The notes: generated from the sequence alone by a model not told the origin. A stretch of DNA of 64,000 nucleotides from Scleropages formosus (GCF_900964775.1 NC_041818.1:13537332-13601331); one strand, 5' to 3'; numbered from the stretch's first letter, positions 1-13,060 are shown. A program made the numbers and translations.

Positions 1-228
1 AAAATGCACAGGTTATGAAAAAGGTAGAAGAATAATGATTTTTGATATCTCTATCAGCACTGCTTGTTCAGCTCCAGTAAAAATTTCCTTACTATGCAGA
101 TAATTTGAAGTTACACTGTGTTAAATTTTGAACTGTAAGTTACCTTTGATAAAGGCATCAGTTAAATAAATACATAATTTTCTGATTTTCTTCAGATTTT
201 GCAGTCTCAGGTGTTTTCCAGTGGAAGG

Positions 229-3200
229 ATGGAAGATCATCCATTCCCAGTAGTGGTTGAGGGCGACTGGGAACAAAATACTAATAAAGTGAAGAAAAAG
301 CTCCAGATTTACTTCCAGAGCCCCAAAAACTCTGGTGGGGGAGAATGTGTAGTAGAATTTGACACATCTGGCAATAAAGCAATTGTATGGTTCAAATCTG
401 ATGGTAAGGATTTTTAACAAAAATAATAGCAAGTGTGGATTAGGTCAAAATAGTTGTTTTAAAAGTATATATTTATATCTCTGATCTTTATTTCTTTACA
501 AAAGATAACTGTGACATATGTGTAATGGTAAAATTCACATCTACATGATTTAGTACAGATCAACTATATCCTATTGTTGGGTTATGTATTTGAAGGTAGC
601 TTTTGAGATTTACAGTTTCTTTGTATACTACACATGTCTTTTGCTAAGTAGTGAACAGCAAGACCAAAGGTATGTAATTCAGTGAATGTTTTTACAAAAT
701 GTCTTTGCAATTTTTAGCCATGGGGCTCGAGAACATGTTACATAAAGCATTTAGTTTCTTTTCATTAAAAGGATGACAGAATGACCCAAACAAAGATTTG
801 AATTTTGAGATTTGAACTGAATAAAGTATCTGCTAAGCATCTAAATGGAAATGCAGTGGGGTTTTTATTATCCATGACATATAGCAGATCTGACATGTAT
901 TCTTTACATCTTTTCACGTCTTTAGTCAGAGAAAACATTCTCCAAAGAAAGAACCATGTCGTTAATATAGACAGTAAGGACGTGAACCTGAGAGTGTCAA
1001 TAGCAGAACTGCCTGAAGGTGCTACTGATAGTCATGTGGTAAGTAGCTTTTTCTCATTAACCCTGTTCATTTTTATATACTGTTATGGATTTATCACTAA
1101 ATGACTTGTTATAACAAAATGTAAACCAGTCCATAACAAATGAACTCATTCGCATTCATATTCAAAAATCATCACCAGTTCACCCTATGGAAAAAATCTG
1201 GACAAAGAAGTGCCAAACACAGAGAGAACAGGGAAACTCCAAATCTGAACCAGATTCTTGTTACGACATTAAATTAGATTAATTATTTGAATAATTACAG
1301 TATACTACTTTGTCATACTGTGTACATTTTTGAGAATAATTAATAAAATATTATAGTAACTATACATAGAACTGGGAGAAATCAAATAAAATATTTTGTT
1401 TAACTTTCTTTTCTTGCAGGGAGAACTCTTCCGTAAACATGAGTCAGGTAAAAAAATGTGCAGATAAATATTATACATATTAATATATAATCAATTTTAA
1501 AACCACTTTTTAATTGAATGCATTGCGTGTATTAACAGAAATATTGACATCATTAAAGCATATAGTTTGTCACCACAAAAAATAAATGTTGTACATAATG
1601 GCTGAAATAGTTTTAGCAGTATATTCATCATCCTTTTAATGTCATTGTTTTGCAAAATTCCAGAAGTAATAAAGCACTGGAAAATTCTAATTCATAATTT
1701 ATTAATTTATTCAATTATAATTACTTTTTGCATTGCCAAAAAGTGGTGAGTGGGGCAATTTTTCCATACTGCAGGTGTTGAAAAGGTCCAGAATTCCCTA
1801 CAAGCCAAAACTGAAGAAATACACATAACTAACATAATTTTGTTAGAGAATTTGAAGAGCATTGAAAAAGACATTTTAGTAATGATGGTTAAGGAAATTA
1901 GCAAAGATGAGTTTTCAGCAGAATTGCACAAAAACATCAAAAAAGCCATCGTTTCCTTCAGCAACACTGATGGTAAGTGTAAATTAAACCTCAGATTTTT
2001 GTTGTGTAAAGCTGACTGTGAATGTCAGTCATGGAGGACATAACTTGCAGTGTGGAACTCTGTGTCTGATGTAAAAATTCAAAATTGCTGTAGTAATAAC
2101 AAGTAATTGACTTCCATCCATCCATCTTCCTCCGCTTATCCGGGACCGGGTCGCGGGGGCAGTAGCCCAAGCAGAGCCCCCCAGACTTCCCTCTCCCAGC
2201 ACACCTCCTCCAGCTTCTCTGGGGGAACCCCAAGGCGTTCCCAGGTCAGCTGGGAGACGTAGTCTCTCCAGCGTGTCCTGGGTCTGCCCCAAGGCCTCCT
2301 CCCAGTGGGACATGCCCGGAACACCTTCCCAGGGAGGCGTCCAGGAGGCATCCGGAACAGATGGCCGAGCCACCTCAACTGGCTCCTCTCGATGGGGCAA
2401 TCCACCTTTTTATGACTGAGAACCATGGCCTCGGATTTGGAGGTGCTGATTCTCATCCCTGCCGCTTCGCACTTGGCTGCAAACCTCTCCAGTGCACGTT
2501 GTAAGTCTTGATTCGATGAAGCCAACAGGACCACATTGTCCACAAAAAGCAGAGACGAGATCCTGCGGCCACCAAAACAGACACCCTCCGTTCCCTGGCT
2601 GCGCCTAGAAATTCTGTCCATGAAGATAATGAACAGAATCGGTGACAAAGGGCAGCCCTGGCGGAGTCCAATATGCACTGGGAACAGGTCTGACTTACTG
2701 CCGGCAATGCAAACCAAGCTCCTACTCCGGTCATACAGGGAACGAACAGCCCGTAGCAACGAGCCCTGAACCCCATAATCCCGAAGTACCTCCCACAGGA
2801 TGCCACGAGGGACACGGTCGAATGCCTTCTCCAGGTCCACAAAACACATATGGACTGGTTGGGCAAACTCCCATGAACCCTTCAACACCGTAGTGAGGGT
2901 ATAGAGCTGGTCCAGTGTTCCACGGCCAGGGCGAAAACCGCATTGCTCCTCCTGGATCCGAGGTTCGACTATCGGTCGGATTCTCCTTTCCAGTACCCCG
3001 GCATAGACTTTCCCAGGGAGGCTAAGGAGTGTGATCCCCCTATAGTTGGAACACAATCTCCGGTCCCCCTTCTTAAAAAGAGGGACCACCACCCCGGTCT
3101 GCCAGTCCAGAGGCACCGTTCCTGAGCTCCACGCAATGCTGCAGAGGCGTATCAGCCAAGACAGCCCCACAACATCCAGAGACTTGAGAAACTCGGGGTG

Positions 3201-6200
3201 GATCTCATCCACCCCCGAAGCCTTGCCACCGAGGAGTTTTTTGACTACCTCAGCAACTTCAGCCAGGGTAATGGACGAGTCCCCCTCTGAGTCCCCAGCC
3301 TCAGCTTCCTCTACGGAAGGCGTGTCGGAGGGATTGAGGAGATCCTTAAAGTACTCCTTCCACCGCCCGAGGACATCCTCAGTTGAGGTCAGCAGCGCAC
3401 CATTTCCACTGTAAACAGTGTTGGCGGAACACTGCTTCCCCCTTCTGAGTCGCCGGACGGTTTGCCAGAATCTCTTTGAGGCTGACCGAAAGTCTTCCTC
3501 CATTGCCTCACCGAACTCCTCACAGGCCCGAGTTTTTGCCGCGGCGACTGCCAGAGCCGCGTTCCGTCTGGCCCGCCGGTACCCGTCAGCTGCTTCAGGA
3601 GTCCCATGAGCCAGCCAGGCCTGACAGAACTCCTTCTTCAGCTTGACGGCATCCCTTACCTCCGGTGTCCACCACTGTGTTCGGGGATTGCTGCCGCGAC
3701 AGGCACCAGAGACTTTATGGCCGCAGCTCCGAACCGCTGCCCCGACTATGGAGGTGTGGAACATAGTCCATTCAGACTCAATGTCCCCAATCTCCCTCGG
3801 GACCTGGTTGAAGCTCTGTCGGAGGTGGGAGTTGAAGACCTCTCTGACAGGGGCCTCCGCCAAACGTTCCCACTATGCGTTTGGGCCTGCCAGGTCTGTC
3901 CAGCTTTTTCCCCAGCCATCGAATCCAACTCACCACCAGGTGGTGATCAGTTGACAGCTCAGCCCCTCTCTTCACCCGAGTGTCCAAGACATATGGCCGA
4001 AGATCTGAAGAAACAACTACAAAGTCGATCATCGACCTCCAACCATCAGTGCACTTGGCACCAGGACACCCTTATGCATGAACATGGTGTTCGTTATGGA
4101 CAAACTGTGACTAACACAGAAATCCAATAACAACTCACCACTCGGGTTCAGATCAGGGAGGCCGTTCCTTCCAATCACGCCCCTCCAGGTGTCACTGTCG
4201 CTGCCCACGTTGGCGTTAAAGTCCCCCAGTAGAACGACAGAGTTTCCAGTGGGAGCGCTTTCCAGCACGCCCCCAAGGGACTCTAAAATGGCCGGATACT
4301 CTGCACTGCCGCTAGGCGCATAAGCAAACGACAGTGAGAGACCGTTCCCTGACCCGAAGGCGCAGGGAGACGACCCTCTCGTTCACTGGGGTAGACTCCA
4401 ACACATGGCGGCTTAACTGGGGGGCTATTAATAAGCCCACACCCGCCCGCCGCCTCTCACCCTGGGAAACGCCAGAATACTGGAGAGTCCACCCTTGCTC
4501 GAGAAGAGTGGTTCCAGAACCCAAGCTGTGAGTGGAAGTGAGCCCGACTATATCTAGACAGTATCTCTCAACCTCCTGCACTAGCTCAGGTTCCTTCCCC
4601 GCCAGTGAGGTGGCATTCCAACTCCTAAAAGCCAGAGTTGGCGCCCGAGGTTTGGGTCGGCCGGGCACTCGGCCCCGACCACCACCCAAATCACAACGCA
4701 CCGGCCCCTTACGTCCTCTCCGGCAGGTGGTGAGCCCACCAAAGAACGGCTCCATGTTTTGGCTTCGGGCTGAGCCCGGCCAGGCCCCGTGGGCATAGAC
4801 CTGGCCACCAGGTCTCACCGGGGCCCCCCCCCCCAAGGCCTGGCTCCAGGGTGGGGCCCCGGTGACCCCATACCGGGCAGGGTGAACAAGATCCTTGATT
4901 TAATAGTCATAAGGGGATTTTGAACCGCACTTTGTTTCGTCTGTCACCCAGGACCTGTTTGCCTTGGGAGACCCTACCAGGGGTATATAGACCCAGGCAA
5001 CATAGCTCCTGAGATCATTCAGGCACTCAAACCCCTCCACCACATTAAGGTGGCGGTTTGCGGAGGGGAGTAATTAACTTTTAAACCAGAAATAACTGTA
5101 ACTAATACTTCAGTGCTTCACGGCTGTCTTCTGATTGTATTTTTTCTACTGATCTCCAGATTCAGAGCAACATTTTCTCAGTACATTTTCATTTATTCAT
5201 TCACTTTGCTTCATAGCAACTAATAATGTTAAGCTACCTACAATTACTTACCCATTTAAACAGCTGTGTAATTTTTACTGGACCAATTTAAACTGTGAGT
5301 TCCACACAGCTGGAGGTAGGTAGCAGCAGCTTTAACAACTTTAACAAGTACCAGCTGCCCCTCGTAAGAAAATATATTGCTGTTGCATATGCCACATATG
5401 TTATATATTACAAAGGTAAATGCTGGGCTACAAGGGTGTTTAGCTTCAAAGTAAGCCATATATTCACAATGTACATAGAGAGCCTGTTATTAAGTTCATT
5501 CATTCTTCTTTCTTGCTTCCTAGATGCAACTCAGTTTCTTGTGGATTGCTCCAGTAACAAAAAATTTCTGCAGTACGGTCTCAGTGCCAGGCCTCTTGAG
5601 CAGACCAGGAGTGTGAGGGTTGAAAATTTGCCATCTAACACCACAGAGGGGTTGCTGAAGTCTTCTTTTGAAAGGGCAAAGAGTGGAGGAGGCCCAGTGG
5701 AAGCCATTAAAATGATACCGGAGGAACAAGCTGCGATCATCACTTTCATCGATCCTCAAGGCAAATCCATATGAATGCTCATGTATATGTTAGTACACTG
5801 TTGTGCAGTTGGGGGGGCATGGTGGCACAGCGGGTTTGGCTGCGTCCTGCTGTGTGGCAGGTCTGGGGTTCAGCTCGTGCTTGGGGTGCTTTGCTGTGGA
5901 CTGACATCCCATCCAGAGTGTGTCCTCTCCCCCTCCAGCCTTGCACCCTGTGTTGCCGGGTTAGGCTCTTGCTCGACGTGACCCCACTTGGGACAAGTGG
6001 TTTTAGACTGTGTGCGTTGTGCAGTCACATTAACATATTTTTGTTTCTGTTATGAAGACTACTCATCACTAAATGCATTCATGTAATTGTTGATTTGTGT
6101 CTTTTTGTTTCAGTTCTGGAAACTCTGCAAAACAACAGACAGTACGTCTGTGAGGTTCCCATCAATGTGTACCCCTACTACGACTCCATAGGCATGGCTC

Positions 6201-9200
6201 TGTCTGTGGCCAAAGGAACAACAGTAACAACAGGAGTGGCTACAGGTGCAGAGAGGCTAAAACCAGTGGAAGAGGAAGTACTGCAAACAACGACAAGACA
6301 ATTTGAAATGGAAAAGGAGTGCGTGTCAGAGGAGATTTATCTGGAACCTACCATGTTCTACATCCTGGAGCAAGGTGGAATTAAGCAGGGTACTACTGGA
6401 AAATTTCCTGAACCAAAGCTTACTTACATTCCAGATGTTCAGAAGCTGGTCATTTTTGGTTTGCCCAATGAAGTATCAGCCATAAAACATGACATACAGC
6501 TGAAAATTAACAAAATTAAACAAACATCTGTTGATGTTGATGTCACTCTACTAAGCTTTCTTAGTGAAGTGGACAACAAGAAGATGAGTTTGCAAATGTT
6601 TTCTTCCTGTAAAATTAATGCTCTGTACAAAATAGTTAGTGGGGCTGTGTTCATTGTTGCGAGCTGTGACCAAACTTTAGCTAAGGCAGAAACACGGTTG
6701 AAGAAGGTCTTGATGACGCAGCATATGAATGTGCAGGATCCAGAGATTCTAAAGAAACCAGAGTGGCTGAAGTTTAAAGCAGAGTTAGTGGAGGCCTACA
6801 ATTCAGCCTGCAAAACAGTAACAATAAACTATGTTACAGAAAGTACACTAGTAATATGTGGGCTGAGTAAGCAAGTGATGGCAGTCTGTGAAAGAGTGTC
6901 AGATTTCATAAACAAAAACACACATGTTGAAGAGTTTGTCCCAGTTCAGTGCAACACAGTCCTAGAGTTCATACAGGTATTTGAATCCCAAGCCTGGCAA
7001 AAATATAACAGTAACAATGGAGTAAAAATTCTCTTTGAGAATAATGGTCCACATGTAAAACTGTCTGGGGGAAGTCTCCTGGTTCAAGAGCTGAAGTCTT
7101 TATTTCACAAGTTAGCAGATCCCCTATTCACTGATTGCCTGAGGATCTGTAATCCTGGGGCTAGGAAGCACTTCCTGGAAAAACAGAATTTACTTACCAC
7201 ATTTTTGATTAAGCATTACAACTGTGTAGTAATGCTTGAAGACAACAAGTTAGAAGTGGGTGGAGAGGAAGCCAAGAAGAACACGGCAGAACAGGAAGAT
7301 AAAGATGTGCAATGGACTTGTAAAGTAAAGATGCCAAATGGAGAAGTCATTGTTGTTGGCAAAGCCAACCTCTGTCGAGTTGCTGTAGATGCTGTTGTCA
7401 ATGCTGCTAACGGACATCTGAGGCACACGGGTGGTCTGGCTGGAGCGCTTGTCTTTGCTGCAGGACCTCAATTACAGGATGACAGTGACCAGTATATCAA
7501 GAAAAATGGCCCTCTGAGGACTGGACAAGCCATTGCTACAGCAGCGGGCCAACTCCCTTGTCGGATTATTATCCATGCAGTTGGTCCAAGGTATAGAGAG
7601 ACAGACAACGCTACAGCTGTGCGGCTCCTTAAGCGTGCTGTGTTGGAGAACTTGATTGTGGCTGTGAAAAATAATTCCTCCACAATAGCTATTCCAGCTA
7701 TAAGCTCTGGGATTTTTGGCTTTCCACTGAACTTGTGTGCTGAGACCATTGCAAAGACTGTGCGAGAGCACTGTGAGAAACCTCCGGAAGGCAGGGGCAC
7801 TCTGAGTAAGATCTACCTGTTAAATCATGATGACAAGACTGTCCAAGCCATGACCACGGCTGTGATGAAAGTGTTTGAAGACATGCAGATGCAGCTCCCA
7901 GCACAATGGAACCAACCAAAGAGCAATGCATCCTCAAACAAGCAAAAATATGCACAAGGAAGGAAGAATCTCAACAACAGTGATATTGTTGGAAAAGAAA
8001 AAACTGAATCCATCCAAGGAGCAGCAGTGAGTAATCTTTGCAACCTTTATTATATACAAAATTTAACAAAATTAATTTAAAAGTTCATGCTTGTTTTTTG
8101 CAGTACTACTCGTGGGTCTTTAATTATATAAGTAAAACTTAACTGTGTTTATCTCTGAAGGGAAAGAACTTGTTTTATAATAATCGAAATTATGCGTTCT
8201 TAGATTGTGTTACAATAATTATTTCTTCAAGTTTGTCTTATACAACACGCAGCAGATATAGTATAACTAACTATATAACATTGCCCAGAGCAGATATATA
8301 ACGACACAGAAGAAACAAAGAGTTGAATCCTAAAAGACAATTTAGAACTTTCACTGCAGTCTGTTTAGTCATCCAGTTGAAATTAATTTGTCTTTTTTCT
8401 AAAAAAATATCTTTCAGTCCATAGAAGCAGATGTTGCTCAGACACCACAGGAAAGTCCTGGTAAGTACCCAGCGTAAAGAACTCTTCTGTATAAATATAG
8501 TAAAATAGGACAGTGAAATAAGACAAGAATTTGTAATTACTTCTGCTGCCAGCTGTTTCTGGCAGTATCCTAGTCCCTGTGTCTAAACTGAGAGTATTTC
8601 TGGCATCTCTACGTGTTTTTGGTTTTTCTTCCTGTCAAGCCTTTTTCAGCTTCATCTCCATACCCAGTCCAGGCAGATACATGATGCAAATTGGGCAAAT
8701 TACTTTCAAAGTGTTATCAGAAGGTAACGTGGAGGAGGTCACTGATGCAGTTGTCATCTTCAGTAGTAATGCCTTTACTCCAAAATCAGGTGAGCATTTA
8801 TGCTTTTAAAATATTATTTTGAAAACATCGTGTTGCTTCAGACATGATGAGTTTTTTTTTTTTTTTTTACTTTTTCAGGGGTATCATAACAATACTGTAA
8901 ATTGCTCTCTTTTTGTTATTAATTTGTGGAATTGGAGACAAAATGAAACACAAAAAAAGTAATTAATGTGTAATGGGTAAACTTAACCGTTCAATGAACA
9001 AAAAGCTTTTTTTTTTTGCTTCTATGAGGGAATCGCATACGCATGTGTTATTTCCTATAAACTGATATTTTCTAGGTGCATTGCCAAACTGTGGAATTGC
9101 AGTGACCCAGTCAGGACACCTACCTTTAGTCATTCATGTTTGCATTGAAAATAATACCAATGACATCAAGAAAAAAATACTTGATGCGCTCCTGAAGTGT

Positions 9201-11957
9201 GAAGAGAACAAGTGCACGTCTGCCCGTTTTCCTGCGGTGGACACAAGTTAGTATGAAAGCATCCTGCATTACAACGTGAAACCCTGGTGTAGATAAAATT
9301 AGCAGGCTCATTGCTGCAGTCTCTTTTTCAGGCATGGGAGGACTTCCTCCATCGTCTGTCCCAGATGCATTTTTGGGTGCTGTGGCTGAGTTTCAGATGA
9401 AAAGGAAAGGGCGACATTTACAGGCCGTGAATGTGGCGGTCTTCCACTCAGATATGGTTGTAGACTTTTACAAGAGCATGAAGGCAAGGGAGGCACAACC
9501 CTGCACAGCACTGCAAAAATCATCTTGGTTTTCGAATCCCTTCAGTGGAGTTGCCGGTTAGTTCAGGTTATAATTACAGACTGAAATGTCTCTCCTTACA
9601 CTTTCTGATGGAATATTTCATTGTTGATCATCTGAAATTTTACATAGCGTTTTTCTGTATAAATGTGTTACAAGTAAAACTAAATATATACATTTTTTTA
9701 ACTTGTAAGTAAGTATTACTTGTATTACACCTCTAAAATGATCCTTGTAAATGCTTTTCAGGTGAGCAGGTATATTTTATGACTTTCTGACACGATTATG
9801 AAAATCTTATATCGCTGTTTTTCTTTTACTCTTTGTAGCTGAACAGTATCAGAATGGTAGTTTGGGCAAAATGCTCTCATACCAAACTTGTAAAAAATAA
9901 AAACTAATGCTATTTTATATGATTACATAATTTTATGTGATTTTTCAAAATTTATGAGTAAGGGCTTACAATATTTTATGTAGCCTATTTTCTGATATAT
10001 AGAGTAGCGGGACACTATGACACTTAAAATGAAAAAGCACTTCCATTAGGACCCACTTTTGAAAAGTATACAGTAGAATAAAGCATAATGTGTGTAGATG
10101 AATTAAAAATGGGTATTTTTTCTTTTTTTCAGAATAATAAGTTGGTACAGGAAAAATTTATAATACCAGTTCATTTTTTTTTTTTGTTTAATAAACAGTA
10201 TATGTCAGGGATATTCGTACCAACTTCTCATGAATATAGTAGCATTACTTGTTGCCGTTTTCTTCCATGACAGGAAGAATATGCAATTTATACAATGCAT
10301 TTCTAGGAACAAGCGGTGTAACAAATGAAGCCTCTAGTAGAAGACATGGAGAAGAGGCAGATAAAGGCTTCACCTTGGACAGGGGAAAAGGTAAGGGCTC
10401 AGGCTTACCCTAGTGATAGGGACAGTATTCCATTTTCAAACTTAATAGGTAAATAAAAGTCCTGTGGTAATTACACTAAATAGATAAGACACAAAATACT
10501 TGCAAATGAAATTTATATTTCAGCTCCAGAAAAAAAAGAAAATAAAAATATGACTTACACAGCAATTTACATTATATTATGTGCTCTGCAACAAGAAGAT
10601 TAAAATGTGGCCGTAATGATATGATATGTATATAACAGTACAAAATAGCAGTGTCATTTTCTCCCGTATCTGTAGCTATAAAAATAGACGAAATGATAGA
10701 ATAAATGATTTTCATTTGTATAAAAGGTAACATTACCACTCAGAAATGCAAAGGAAGGAGTCTTACCCTGCAGCATTACCATAGTGAACTGATTACAGTG
10801 CACTGCATTTTGCAATAAATTACATGATCGTTTTTTCCACTTTTCATTTGCAATTTATTGACCTAAGGAAGATACTGAGTTCAGTAAAGTTTTACTGTAT
10901 TTACTGTATCAAAGGCCAGCATTGTTGTTCGATTATCCATTAACCAGGCTTTCTGTTTTGCATGCAGCTTTTTTATTTACAATGACAAAGGTTACAGTCA
11001 GTCATGACTGGTTGCAGTTATAGGCTTTTACCTTCTTGTTATAAGGATTATTTTGAACAATCCCAAACCTACCCTAACTGGTTGAATAAAGAATAATGAA
11101 AGAGAATAACAAAATCAGTAGTTTTAGCCTGTTCTGGTGCTGTTCCTTTACTGAGTTTATTTTGCCTGAGTTTTGGCACCGCGAAGGCATTCTGGCATCA
11201 CTTTGAGGAACAGGATAAAGACCAGGCGGTGTCCCCTAAGCGCAGGAAATAGGATCACTTAGAGACAATCAGACCTTCCTCACAGCACTTTCTCAAGGGA
11301 GGGCATGTTAACATGCCCAACTTGCCCTCTTATAGTCTAGCTGATGTTGTATTAATAAATGTTCATTCTGTTTGGCCTTTAAATCCAAATTCACTGATTT
11401 GTTGGGCATTTTAATTAAAAATGAAACTATGTTTGATTTACATTGCAGTACACATAAAAAGTGCAATAAGTATAAAGAAAATCCATGAACATTACAAACA
11501 AAAAAAATCTGACAAGTAGTACTGTGCCCTAGGCCCATGGTGCAGAAATGAATTTTTAACTTGTTCACTATTTTGTTCCATAGATATAGAGAGTGAACCA
11601 AAGACCAGGAAGTTTGACCTTTCTGTCTATCAGTCAGTGGGAAAGAACTTCACTCCTGTAGTCTTTCAGTTCTGTGGTCAAAGTGCAGAAGATGTGGCAA
11701 GGGCAAAAGAAGAGTTTTATAACATCATTAAAGGAGAACTACGAGAGTGTACAATTGAACACCAGTGTATTGCCAAAATCTCAGCAGAGGATTTTGTGAA
11801 GCTGAATGATCTGGAGAGGAAGCTAACAGTCAAGATTCTTCTGGAGAAGCATCCCAAACCTTTATTTCATCTGGAAGGGCTCACCCAAGATGTGCTTACA
11901 GCTGAAGAAGAGATTACAGGGATCATCAATGACATAATACTAGCTGAGAAAGCATAA
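229..11957 (+). CDS. parp14: PARP14-like macrodomain/KH protein lacking WWE and ART domains
   Basis: Thirteen exons give one closed frame: 229-403, 926-1038, 1420-1447, 1775-1972, 5524-5760, 6114-8026, 8418-8460, 8673-8789 (acceptor could instead be at 8639), 9076-9246, 9332-9556, 9839-9856, 10307-10390, 11584-11957, TAA stop. All phases agree, giving about 1,231 residues. The ATG at 229 has a strong context (AGG ATG G), and its product matches the vertebrate PARP14 N-terminus ([19 protein letters not shown]). Residues about 1-95 and 200-250 are RRM-like ([16 protein letters not shown]). About 255-650 are KH-like repeats. About 655-842 are a macrodomain with intact ADP-ribose contacts ([23 protein letters not shown]). 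About 903-1060 are a shortened, degenerate macro-like region. The last exon is KH-like and stops where human PARP14 continues into WWE and ADP-ribosyltransferase domains; no such exons were seen downstream. Family role: antiviral or interferon-linked ADP-ribose signalling. Inferred role here: an ADP-ribose reader or hydrolase without transferase activity. Confidence 0.85.
2114..5068 (-). mobile_element. Rex3 non-LTR retrotransposon (RTE clade), near full length
   Basis: About 2.95 kb on the minus strand inside intron 4 of the PARP14-like gene. It reads, in element order, a 5' untranslated part (about 5068-4850), an AP-type endonuclease region (4836 down to about 3780, with [10 protein letters not shown] and [10 protein letters not shown]), a reverse transcriptase (down to 2136) and a 3' end with a TCCATCCATC tail. 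From memory, the nucleotides at 2640-2660 and about 3081-3102 match the conserved Rex3 reverse transcriptase stretches used to survey fish. Flanks 2102-2113 (agtaattgactt) and 5069-5080 (agtaattaactt) form a 12-bp target-site duplication with one mismatch. The opposite orientation to the host gene probably makes it tolerable in the intron. Confidence 0.9.
2136..3863 (-). pseudogene. Rex3 reverse transcriptase ORF, inactive
   Basis: A 575-residue uninterrupted frame covering the linker and reverse transcriptase of Rex3. Visible blocks are [30 protein letters not shown], motif [16 protein letters not shown], and [12 protein letters not shown]. The catalytic FADD box reads FVDN, so one of the two metal-binding aspartates is lost. 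About 150 residues appear to be missing between MVLSHKK (near 2420) and the C-terminal [15 protein letters not shown] block, which points to an internal deletion. The endonuclease part upstream lies in other frames. The copy cannot move on its own. Confidence 0.8.
5185..5335 (-). repeat. SINE/LINE-tail repeat fragment in intron 4
   Basis: The segment carries TTTATTCATT, ACTTACCCATTT, AACAGCTGTGTAA and ACTGGA, the reverse of the family whose plus-strand copies end in GTAAG..GCTTTGGAGAAA. It lies just downstream of the Rex3 copy. Confidence 0.5.
5811..6020 (+). repeat. tRNA-derived SINE (TG-tailed family), in intron 5
   Basis: The head GGCATGGTGGCACAGCGGG (A-box region) is followed by GGGTTCAGCTC (B-box region), the core GTGGACTGACATCCCATCC, and GGTTAGGCTC...GGGACAAGTGG. 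It is an old copy with many substitutions, between PARP14-like exons 5 and 6. Confidence 0.8.
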
Positions 11958-12035
11958 TGTTTATTTTACTTGAGCAGTAAAATGTCAGATGTTGTTTACT
12001 GGAAGAATTCATAACCTTTTCTGTGTTGGTAAATT

Positions 12036-12240
12036 GAATAAGAGGTGTGGCAGGTGGTTTAGTGGTTACAACCACTGCTTGTGGATTCAAAGAACCCAAG
12101 TTGATATCCTGCTGCCTACTATGGGACACTTACTTAAGCAATGTACTTTGAATTGCTCTAGTTCAGAATTGTTCTGCTGTTTAGTTGTGTAGATCACTGT
12201 AAGTGACTTTGGAGAAAGGCATCACTGAAAAATAAATACT
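12036..12240 (+). repeat. tRNA-derived SINE in the PARP14-like 3' UTR
   Basis: A tRNA-like head (GGCAGGTGGTTTAGTGGTTA) is followed by a body and a tail GTAAGTGACTTTGGAGAAAGG, the tail many fish SINEs share with L2-type LINEs. It sits 80 bases after the PARP14-like stop codon and contains the first AATAAA downstream of it. Confidence 0.7.
12231..12236 (+). other. Probable poly(A) signal of the PARP14-like gene
   Basis: AATAAA 274 bases after the stop codon at 11955-11957. It lies at the end of the SINE tail, so the transposon seems to have donated it. No earlier canonical AATAAA was seen in the 3' UTR. Confidence 0.5.
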
Positions 12241-13060
12241 GTATATTTTTATCAGTTCAATTGGTTGCATTGTCATTTAAAATTTATGAAAGGTTGCTCA
12301 CATTTTTTCTTAAGTTTTTACAGGGATCACTGAGATGCAACCCTTGCAAAAACTAACAAGCACTGAGGATGAACAGTACTTGCGGGTTTAAAATAAATGT
12401 TTTAAGAGCATTAGGTGAGGGCCACCAACACTGGCGCCATAACCAGGAGTTCAAAGCAATGGCAGAAGCTATCAGTACACCATAGCATTTGTAAAGCAAG
12501 GTGAAAGAGCAGGACTTACACCCAGTGCCAGGTTTGAGTCAGTAGTTCTGAATGAGAGTGTGAGGTCATTCTATCACATCGGAGCCAAAACTGAAAACCT
12601 TTCTGCTTTTGGACCTTTTCTGTGTTGATTATTACACCTTAGCTGATGTGAAATGATCAAGATGTCAAGTTTGAAAGAGAGCTTTGAACAGGAGTTGAGA
12701 CCAGCTGGAGCATTGCTTCTCCAAAGGTTGGAAGTCAAAGTGTGTGCCCATCACAGTAGGCTGTAGAAGTCTTGCACAGGCATCTTTGCATAGGGCCTGA
12801 CTTGTATCACAGGCAGCCAGAGAATAAGATATTGAAAGTTATTACTAAAGCTACAGAAAAACTAGTTAGATGGATGTGGAGAGGTGAACTGTGACTTTAA
12901 AGTAGAGCTTCCTGGGTTATTCTGATTGAGGTCTGATCAGTGCACACTGGGTCAACTGGACAATGGTATCTGATGCTGAAACACCCAGTGACACAAAATT
13001 GCATCAGTGATGATGTGTCCTGGTGCAATGTAATACATGTAACATAAATAACTGCCAGCT
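12241..13060. other. Spacer, nothing recognised
   Basis: No convincing exon, RNA gene or named repeat was seen on either strand. Confidence 0.5.
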
